The notes under the pieces: model-generated
Databases searched by the model: none
Told to the model about the DNA's origin: nothing
The model's input: only the letters and a program-made list of their open reading frames with translations
In this document: positions 55,649 through 64,000 of the stretch, one piece after another
Layout of the letters: each line of letters starts with the position of its first letter
Numbering within the stretch: the first letter of the stretch is position 1
Position numbers and translations under genes: made by a program
DNA from: Hirudo medicinalis
Lineage: Eukaryota; Annelida; Clitellata; Hirudinida; Hirudinidae
NCBI GenBank assembly: GCA_011800805.1
Contig: MPNW01000041.1
Coordinates: 234,180-298,179 of the forward strand
Reading direction: 5' to 3'
DNA: 64,000 nucleotides

Positions 55649-55794
55649 ACTTCACTACTGCTTACGAAATTAATTTTTCTGTATGGGTAATAAAAACAAT
55701 TTTCAACAAAATAAAATAAAATAAATCTCCCAAAATGATATGAGACCCACCTCGAGGTGTTCGATGTTGTTATAGCCCTTAAATCGTCCAAACA

Positions 55795-55975
55795 AGCATT
55801 GACTGCTTATGTAGTTAAAATTAAGTTACTTATTATTTGTTACTTTTATTAAATTTATTAACAATATTAAATAGTATTTAAATTAATAAAATTATTTTTA
55901 GAAAAAATATAAAATGTGTTATTTTTAATTATAAACTATTGTATATGTTTTTGGGTATTCCCCAAGCAATCAAAC
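55795..55975. promoter_or_regulatory. Bidirectional promoter region of WDR55 and FADD
   Basis: About 180 bases lie between the apparent WDR55 untranslated first exon and the FADD start codon on the opposite strand. The DNA is very AT-rich. No TATA box can be told apart from background. Confidence 0.45.
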
Positions 55976-56587
55976 ATGGATAGATTCAGACAGGTTTTGA
56001 TTAGCATATCTAGTGAAATTCACGAAAATGAATTAAAAGAATTAAAATTTATGTGTAGCGGCACATTTGGTCGCAGAGTATTAGAGGAAATAACTGACCC
56101 GTTAGATCTTTGGACGAAACTTCAAGAGAAGTGTCTGATTAAACCAGACGATATTCATTATTTGAAAAAATTGATTAGGGGGAGTTTGCCAAATAGAGAA
56201 GATATTATAGAGAAATTAGAAGATTATGAGAATTCAGCATATAATCTTTCCAGCAGTAAACAAACTAGGGGTATGTCATGTCTTGTATGCAACAACGATT
56301 AGGAATATCCTTTACACGATTTATTTTTAGATTTATCCAAAGAAATCCATCTTCTCTGTGATCAGTTACCTTTGAGGGGTCGAAAAATGTTCGTGAGAAG
56401 GCTGGGTTTAGATGATTCGGAAATTGATGGAATTGTGTTCAGATTTCCAAATGATGCAAGGGAACAGTTTTGGAGAATGTTAAAACTTTCGATTGCGAAA
56501 AGAAACATAACAAAGCAAGATTTAATTAAAACTCTGAAGGAGTGTCACTTTAACTTGACTGCAGAATTGTTATCTAATTTGCAATAG
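55976..56587 (+). CDS. FADD: FADD, death-receptor adaptor (DED plus death domain)
   Basis: Cytosolic adaptor that links death receptors to initiator caspases. Two exons, 55976-56270 and 56331-56587, join in phase to give 183 residues, slightly shorter than vertebrate FADD (about 208). The N-terminal death effector domain (residues 1-80) reads MDRFRQVLISISSEIHENEL, KELKFMCSGTFGRRVLEEI, DPLDLWTKLQEKCLI; the ELKELKF block and LDLW/LDLF motif are FADD hallmarks. The C-terminal death domain (about 100-183) includes EIHLLCDQLPLRGRKMFVRR, LGLDDSEIDGI, FWRMLKLSIAKR and LIKTLKECHFNLTAELL, which matches the VGALRSCQMNLVADLV helix. DED-then-DD order in this length is specific to FADD. The 60-base intron separates the two domains. 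The upstream ATG at 55916 is followed by a frame that continues into the CDS but lacks similarity, so it is taken as untranslated. Confidence 0.93.
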
Positions 56588-56694
56588 TTTTTAGATTATT
56601 TAAAAAAAGCAGTTTTATGTCTTTTAACAATAGAAATTTTTTCATTGCAGGTCATTGTAAATATTTGCTCTCTTTTACATTTGAATATTGGGTT

Positions 56695-56700
56695 AATAAA
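56695..56700 (+). promoter_or_regulatory. Polyadenylation signal AATAAA of FADD
   Basis: AATAAA 107 bases after the FADD stop codon. Confidence 0.55.
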
Positions 56701-57567
56701 AATTTTGCATTTGTTCTATGGCAGTAAATGCTTTCAAGTTACTCATTTGTTCAGTTTGTAAAAATTTGTTATGAGAAATTGTAGATTAATTAAATTTGAA
56801 TGAAAAATGCAGGCATTTTCTGTCCCAAAATATAATAGCAAAAAGGTTTGTGAATGTTTAATCTGTGATTTAAGGCTAATTGGTGAGTATCATAAACATA
56901 ACTGTAACATAACTATCACTTGCAGACAATCTCTCTAGATTCATTTCACATTTATGACTTTTTTAGTAACTTTTATCCCATGATAACATGTAGTGACAGC
57001 CTAGAAGTCGCGATAATAGTTTGAGAATTAGTAGTGACGTTATTTTAGTAATTTTGGGAGTGCAGTCATATATAACATAACATAACATTAATTTATGGTG
57101 GTTTAAGAAAACTAATGTCTGTATGATAAACCACACCGCTCAGGGCTACAATAGGAATTTCGCTAAACCAGGGAATTATTTACCCCATTTTTGGGGATAT
57201 GAGGTCATGATTATAATATTTATGACCCGGATTGGCCCCATAAAATTGCCGAAACAAAAAACAAAAACAAGAAACTTGTCTCAAATTGTTTGATCTTGTC
57301 TAAACTGTTAATGTTTTATTATTTTATTTAATTGAATCCCCATTGAATTGTTGCCATTCCTCTTCAAATGTGTCAGAAACGTAACATTATTTACATACAT
57401 TATTTAACGAGCTCATTAATTGAGAATTCTGTGCAACTGCGACCGTCTTAATGTTTGATAATTTCTGGTCTCAACTACGAAACATTAGATTTTGAAAAAA
57501 AAAAACCCACATAAATCACAAAACATAAATCTTATGAATTGTAAGTAATGGCGAAGAAGTGTTGTGC
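56701..57567. other. Intergenic region after FADD
   Basis: No coding sequence. A GC-richer fragment at 57222-57256 (GACCCGGATTGGCCCCATAA then AATTGCCG) resembles the dispersed repeat seen at 42397 and 46480. Confidence 0.45.
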
Positions 57568-57822
57568 AAAGGGTAGTGAAATATTAGCCAATTTAATGAT
57601 TTATTCAAAGTCAAGACCGAACCACCTTAAAGTTCAATGATTCCCGAAGACATTGGTGTAACTTCATTTATATTTCGTCATGATTAACACGTTGNAAAGG
57701 GTAGTGAAATATTAGCCAATTTAATGATTTATTCAAAGTCAAGACCGAACCACCTTAAAGTTCAATGATTCCCGAAGACATTGGTGTAACTTCATTTATA
57801 TTTCGTCATGATTAACACGTTG
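57568..57822. repeat. Two identical 127-base copies around a single N
   Basis: Bases 57568-57694 and 57696-57822 appear identical, beginning AAAGGGTAGTGAAATATTAG and ending TTAACACGTTG, with the only ambiguous base of the window (N, 57695) between them. This is the pattern of two contig ends that overlap but were joined with a gap instead of merged, so one copy is probably artificial. A diverged relative of the unit follows at about 57915-57990, 160 bases on, which suggests an older genuine tandem repeat here as well. Confidence 0.85.
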
Positions 57823-58069
57823 ATAAGATGTTGGAGTGTTTTTGTCAGAAGAATGGTGCGCAATAACGGCGAATTGCTAACTTGAAAAATTGTGAAACTG
57901 TAGATTACGACACGTTAAATTTCAATGATTCTTGAAGGCAGTGGCTCAATTTAGTTTATATTTAGTCGTTATTAACACATTAATAAGAAAGCGAGAAGTT
58001 GGCGTTTCTTTTATCTGTGAAGTGAAATAGGCTATTATTTGGAATCAGACAGTCATTGATGGCTATTCA

Positions 58070-58600
58070 TTTAATGCACAATATGTGGATCCTGGAAACT
58101 GCCAAAGATTCCAGCACCTGATACTCGTTGGTGAGGTGAGAATGTGCAACAATCACAACACTTGCTGCAGATTGTTAAATGCAACAATATATTTTGTGGT
58201 ACAAGGCGAACAAATTTCAATGATGTTTTCTCAAAGAGATTTGTTCCACCTCCAATATCACATTGCATCACAGAATCTGGTGTTGTATGCTGAGAAATTG
58301 GTGCAGGGCATTTTGGATTTCTTTGCCAGAGACTAATATTACAATTGGGGCCTTCTCATGGTTTTAAAGAGATGCCATTTGATTTCTATTATCCATCGGT
58401 CGCAGACGCTCTGCATAAGCGCGTTTGCAGTAAATATGGCAAGTATTTCCCATCAAATGCCGCTGTCAAAGAACACATTAAAACTGTTCATTGAGGAATT
58501 GACTCTCGCTTTGAACCTTTTTCACCACAATCATATGATGGAGAGAACGAGCAAAGTAAATCAATCACCAACAACGAAGATAATATATTATTGGTAAAAA
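58070..58600 (+). pseudogene. Decayed repeat-type ORF with zinc-finger-like tail
   Basis: Reading across frames gives WKLPKIPAPDTRW, then QQSQHLLQIVKCNNIFCGTR, KRFVPPPISH and further on MPFDFYYPSVADALHKRVCS, KYGKYFPSNAAVKEHIKTVH, with internal stops and at least two frame changes between them. The last piece has spacing like a C2H2-type finger. Pieces of this kind recur in repetitive genes of invertebrate genomes and suggest a mobile-element relic, but I cannot name the family. It is not translatable as one protein. Confidence 0.5.
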
Positions 58601-61600
58601 ATTCACAGATTGGCTGAAAATGCGGATGTCCGCAAAGTAGGGGGAGGTGGGACCAAAAAGCGGCACATTTTTATGGATGTCTTTTATGGAAAGAAAAAAT
58701 GGTGAAATGCTAAATTATTTGACCAATTAAAGAATTGCAAATAATCCCAGTTGATTTCTAAACATGGTAGCGAAATTTGTTTTTAGTCACGATGGTAATA
58801 AGATATGAATCAAAGAACCGGTTGCCGGCGAAAAGCCTATTCTTACAGAATGGAGTTCATCACCCGGCTGAGATGAGTTTCGTGTGAGAATAGCTCGTCG
58901 TTTGCTTAGTTTTTCTAAACCTTTGCCATGATGTACATTCTGCGAAGAAAGCGTTTATAAATTTAATAAACATAAGATATAAAATAAAATAATTACATAA
59001 TGATATCTGAAAATTGCAAATACGAGAAGGTATATTGTTAATTTTGTGGTTGTAATCTCTAAATATTAAAATATTATTTGAAATCAAACATCGACTCCAT
59101 ATAAACTGGAATTCCTTGTGGAGCCAGTTTGAATTCAGGGGATCAAACATTTGGTTTTTGATTCACGAGAACGTTTGAAAGCAGATGCAAAATCGTATTC
59201 TCCTAAATACGCTTCTCAAGTGCTATACTTTCGGGATTAAATGTGAGTACAAGCTTTTCTATTTATGTGGCGCGTTGCTTGTAAGTTTCGGGGGATATCA
59301 ACTATGGTCTGCTGAATTGCCGACGGGCTTATGGAAAACACAATAATGTGTACTTTACATACCTAGCGATACAGAATACATGTATTTGATGTAATTGGTA
59401 TTTGTATATTGTATAAATCCATGTTACATGTATTTGTATAAGATTGTATTTGTATTGGTTGAATGATGTAGTAGTAATAGTAATGATTTATTATCATCCT
59501 TAGTAATTGATACAAATATATTTTTAATCAGCACGGTCACGCATTCCAATCAACGAATAATCAATAATGAAGCTATAATGAAATCTAAATAAAGACATAA
59601 CATTGGCAATTATTTCGCTATTATTGACACGAAGTAAGCTAACAAAATAGCTGGAAAGAATTCGTAATATCAACTTCGAAAAGTTTCTAGGTCGGGGGTC
59701 GAGACCCACATGTGTCTCTTCATTGTGATGTTAATTTGTCATTATTATGAAGTGCCATCTAATTATGTGAAGAATTAACTTTTTATTGAAGCTTGTAACA
59801 CCCGGGGCAGAATTTAGTAAATAAAGTGTTGTAAAATATAGGACGATAAGAAAGCACTCGCATCATTAATCGGAGGTACCTGCACAACAATGATTTCAAT
59901 AGTTCCATTCAAGTTTAAGATTGAATTGTTTCCATTTAATTCGAGATTTATCATATTTTCGCAGAGATAAAATGCTTTTAAAATTGAAAAAAACCCAGTT
60001 AAACCTAGTTTATAGATTTGTTACATGTGGTTAGTTGGCTCATCCCATACATTCATTTAATCCAGTATGACTTATGACTTGTAAACTTATACTTCCCTAT
60101 AAATGGAACTCCAGGGTTGTTACTTTATAAACACAGATTGAATTGGCAATACCAATACTTTATGGCAATACTTTTTCCTGTATGTTTTGAAGTAATTTGG
60201 AGTAACAACTCAAACAATATTCAATAAAAGCAAAAGAAATTTATCGAAAAGCAACGCATGAAAAATTACTTGAAAAAGTGTTGCAAATGGTAACATTTCA
60301 AAAAGTTCACTTGACTTATTTGAGCGAAGTGGTAAAAAAAAATCTGACACCCAATGAGAATAATCTCTCAACAATCCAGTGTTGAGGGTTGCATAACATT
60401 TTTTATGTGAGATATCGATTAAGAGATGACAACTCTGAAGAAATGGCAGCCAAATATCTATCGACCTCTTCCAAAACAACAACATGTAATTTTTGTCTCT
60501 TTGCGGAAAATGCAGCAAAGAAATTTGTTGAAAAAATCTTACACTTTCAACGATTGAGCAGCTGTAGCCTTTTCTCATTGCAAAATATCCAGAAGGCATG
60601 CTTCAGGATGCATTGCTTTCACAAATTTTTTTATAAAAAATTTCTGGACAGAAAATAGACGGGTAACTTTAAGTTCATCACACAGTTTATCAAACTTAAT
60701 TTAATCTTTAATTTCAGCAAGTATTGGTAACGGGTATCGCTAGCTGAAAAAAGTATCTGCGATATCCATTTCGATGTACTATTATAAGTATATTATAACA
60801 GTCATCTCACTATACTGACGGCATAAAGTACCGGCGATAGCAATATTGCGATATTAACAACCCTGGAGTTAGTTTAGGTTATTTATGATGATGTATTTAT
60901 AATTATAATCAAAGTGGTTAATAAATCTAATGTATTTTAACCAAGTAGTTTAACAGATCAATTAATTATATAAATCTTTAGGAATACAACTGGTTGAAAT
61001 TATATAGGAAATTTAAAATATAAACGTGTTTTATCTAACGCATTTTTGAATCAAGCTTTACCACAAATTATGGAATTTTGAAAGCAACAAGAAAATGTAT
61101 TAGTCCAGCTTAAAAGAAATTTTACACGGTTTTAAGTTATTTTATGGAAAGTGTCATAAACACTGAGTGAACATTTCATAAGTTAATGAGCAAAAACACA
61201 AGTTGGAGTAGCAAGTTGGTATTATCGTTCGTTTGTATCTGTGTTAATTATCAACAGCCACAGAACAGAGAATCAAATAATAATCTACATTAAAACTAGA
61301 ATCTTATCCAATGTAACTAAATCAGCTGAAAGAACTCCAAGAAGGGATGGATTTTTTATCATTCATTCAAGCATGCAACTTTATGTTACATAAAATTGAA
61401 TAACTTCTCTGAAATACTTATTCTATCTGCAATTATTTGGTTCTGAACATTTTTATCTTAAAATTTAGCCTGAATGGATAGAAAGTTTACATGATGTAAA
61501 TGTTACAAGTTGGTGAATATTAATGCAATTTGATATACTAGAATTTAACATTATAAAATAACTTAACTAAAAAATTAACGAAACTTATTTTAATTGATAT

Positions 61601-62003
61601 AATTTCAATTCATTCAGCTTAATAAATTTATTTACAAAAGTTTAGGATTAAATTGAAAGCTTAATAATTTGTAAGAGCATAGGGTTCCTTGAAAAGAATT
61701 GACAGAACTTGCCGAAAGATAAAAAGAGAAAGTACAATTACAGGTCGTGTTTATTCGTAACGATTTAAAAAAAAACAAATCATGAATGATAACGTAACAA
61801 ATGAGCCTAACCTGCTCCTATCGAAAGTTGAAAACGTATACAAATATTGGAAAAAAGTTTAAATGACTGTAAGTTTACAAGCTGACTCGATGACCATAAG
61901 CTTCTACGAATGTGTCTTTACGACGGGGAACAAATAGTGTAAAACAAGCCTAATTTTCAGTCGCATAACATTATTTACCATCTCCTCATCATTGAAATCT
62001 CCA
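58601..62003. other. Gene-poor intergenic region upstream of the netrin 3' end
   Basis: About 3.4 kb without a supported gene. At 59345-59460 there are imperfect repeats of TGTATTTGTAT-like units. A minus-strand open frame of 129 codons (60210-60599) is rich in Leu and Phe and is antisense to another open frame; I see no family match. The last few hundred bases before 62004 are probably the netrin 3' untranslated region. Confidence 0.4.
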
Positions 62004-63649
62004 TCAGATATTTTCTCTTCCTTTGCATTTATGAGATTTAGTGATCTGCTTTATTCTTAGTGCCTGCTGTTCGCTCCATGGAACAACGAGACTCGTCTGA
62101 TCGAGGATTATTCCTCCTCTGGAACTGCTCGAATCTTTTCCAACAACGAGGTACGATTGCTTGACTCTTAATCTCGGACATCTGCAATTGAGATCCTTGG
62201 TGGAAACCCAGACAGTGTCCTCTCCTCGTCTTAGTCTGTCCTTGGATTTTTTGAAGACGCTGAACACTTGGACGCTGAATTTTGCCCATTCTCCGATTAT
62301 TTCTCTCGACGTGACTTTGGCATGGATGGCTGGAAAAGAAAAGGTTGAAAAATGGTTGAATGTTAACGATAATAAGGAGCAGGAATATTAATGGCTGATC
62401 ATTTATTTCTTACCGTAATCTCTCTTGCAATATTTAACAGGAGTAATTTTTCTCGACTTTCTTGAACAGTTTCCACAACCCTCTGAGAAAGATGAAAAGT
62501 TCTCTAAAAGCCGCAATTATTTTTTTAAAATATTGTCATTAATAATCGAAAAGAAAAGTAACCGTATCGCTTATTATTTCAGTATATCTTATTATTTACT
62601 TATTGCGACTCTTTCAGATGACTTCTTGACACTACATGAAACAAAGGAACCAAGCTACAGCAACACTTGTGCAACATAGACGCCACCTAATACTTCTTCT
62701 ACAATAGAATTGTTAAAACTTGGAGCCAAATGAACTAACAGATTCGACAACCTTATTCAGATTTAAATATTTCTTAAAAAAGGTTGACAGTAGATTCTTA
62801 ATAATTAAATATCGCCATTTAGCCTCCTTTGAATTTGTCGCTTTTTCTTGTTTGTTTTTTCAGCTTCTCACGTAATAAATAAATGATCAAAATAATTAAC
62901 AAAATAAATCATATTAAGCATAATCACCTTACTAACATGAATCACTCATATCACTAGCATGAAATGATTTTTAACGTCGCACAGAAGATAGTTGTGGCCA
63001 TTTTTCTTAGACAGGATTGTTTTTGTGCGGGTGCTAGAAATGTGTTGTTTATTTTTCCTTCCAATTACCGACTTTGGAGAGATGTCTTACGCTAGGCAGG
63101 TTAGCATGCTAGTGAACAGATGTGAAAATCTGTTGAGAAATATTTCTCTCCCTGATAGTTTTGAGTCAGCTGCCTGTTTATGAACAGAGGCTTTGCGAGA
63201 ATTTATTTCCTCTGCAACTTCTCAGACAAATTGTTCGCTGATAGCTCATTACGTGCATCATATTCTACAGCAACCTCCAATAAGCGCACAATCCAACTTA
63301 CTTTTATCGCTCGGTTTCGATGACCTGCCTCCCTCGGGAAAGTCCGGAATCTCTTTAAAATAGATTCAGCTATTTACAAACTCAAATAGAAACACTTAAG
63401 GTTGGCGAAATGCTCCCTAAGGAGACTTAAGTAGGAAATAAAAGTGGCTTTGTTCCTTGCAAATTAAGCAGCGAGTGGGATAGGCCATTTAGTGCTTACT
63501 GGTGCACGGGGTTATTGGCGACCTGCTCTGTTGATATCCCTTGGCACATCTGTTGCAGTTTAGTCCAGTGACACCTTCCTTGCATTGACATTGGCCGGTC
63601 GTTTGGTTGCAGGATTGTCCCATGGCACCGATGGGGTGGCAATCGCAAG
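62004..63649 (-). CDS. Netrin, 3' exons (laminin-EGF 3 and NTR/C345C domain); 5' part outside window
   Basis: Secreted axon-guidance cue. Three exons are seen on the minus strand. 63500-63649: [49 protein letters not shown], the third laminin-type EGF module, nearly identical to vertebrate netrin-1. About 62413-62500: a linker and [20 protein letters not shown] then DYG, the start of the NTR domain. 62004-62329: [59 protein letters not shown] and a basic end ([11 protein letters not shown]). Cysteines and the RRGED/RRGDQ region match netrin-1/3. The laminin N-terminal domain and EGF 1-2 must lie beyond base 64000. Which netrin paralogue is not resolved. Confidence 0.93.
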
Positions 63650-63884
63650 CTGGCAAATAAAAAGGAGTTGATTGATCATTTCAATTGGTTCACATCTGGC
63701 GCTAATTCTCTTGTGTAGAATTGCCTGCTACAGCAGAAGAATTTAAGCACGTGTTTCGCGCGAAACGAAATCATTCATTCTAGGCATTGTTAGCGATAGG
63801 AAGACAATCATCCGTTGAACATTTCTATCAACAAACATTTAAGCTTGTTTCTTTAAATATTTTTTCTTTCGCATTTATATTTGC

Positions 63885-64000
<116 letters not shown>

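Noticed and set aside
60210..60599. 129-codon open frame on the minus strand
   Set aside because: Leu/Phe-rich with no motif, antisense to another open frame, in a gene-poor AT-rich region; likely chance.

Overview
This is a eukaryotic nuclear genome window from an invertebrate animal. The genes are interrupted by many GT-AG introns, the DNA is AT-rich, and the gene set is purely metazoan (netrin, Polycomb CBX, FADD, protein 4.1, MEMO1). I count 14 recognisable protein-coding genes plus one pseudogene in 64 kb, about one per 4 kb, with introns mostly of 60 to 800 bases. A compact invertebrate genome such as a tunicate fits best, but the species cannot be fixed from sequence alone. A single N flanked by two identical 127-base blocks (57568-57822) shows this is a draft assembly.

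Layout. 1-1056 (-): N-terminal WD40 part of NEDD1. 2176-6408 (+): MIC60/mitofilin. 9214-14198 (+): protein 4.1, with an apparent one-base frameshift. 16742-20118 (+): ABCF1. 20281-20758 (+): decayed LINE reverse-transcriptase tail. 22436-25965 (+): an RBM4/Lark-like RNA-binding protein with one RRM and one zinc knuckle. 26500-28074 (-) and 28561-30340 (-): tandem NIT2 omega-amidase copies, the first a pseudogene and the second intact. 31493-35702 (+): PTCD3/mS39. 36509-39263 (-): a p38-like MAP kinase with an unusual TPY activation loop. 40746-43936 (-): Polycomb CBX. 46148-46769: a terminal-inverted-repeat element. 47100-49217 (+): inositol monophosphatase. 49758-52265 (-): MEMO1. 52885-54793 (-): WDR55. 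55976-56587 (+): FADD. 58070-58600: decayed repeat-type ORF. 62004-63649 (-): the 3' exons of netrin. The window ends in a long TAA microsatellite.

The genes do not form a pathway. They are unrelated housekeeping, mitochondrial (MIC60, PTCD3), signalling (p38, FADD, MEMO1, inositol monophosphatase), chromatin (CBX) and guidance (netrin) genes packed together, several in divergent pairs (NEDD1/MIC60, NIT2/PTCD3, WDR55/FADD) that may share promoters. The most notable observations are the p38-type kinase with a JNK-like TPY motif and a loop length unlike the standard MAPKs, the fresh-looking NIT2 duplicate carrying several independent lesions, and the RBM4-like protein with a single RRM. I found no wholly new system. 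Exon boundaries were placed by eye from splice-site consensus, reading-frame phase and family similarity.
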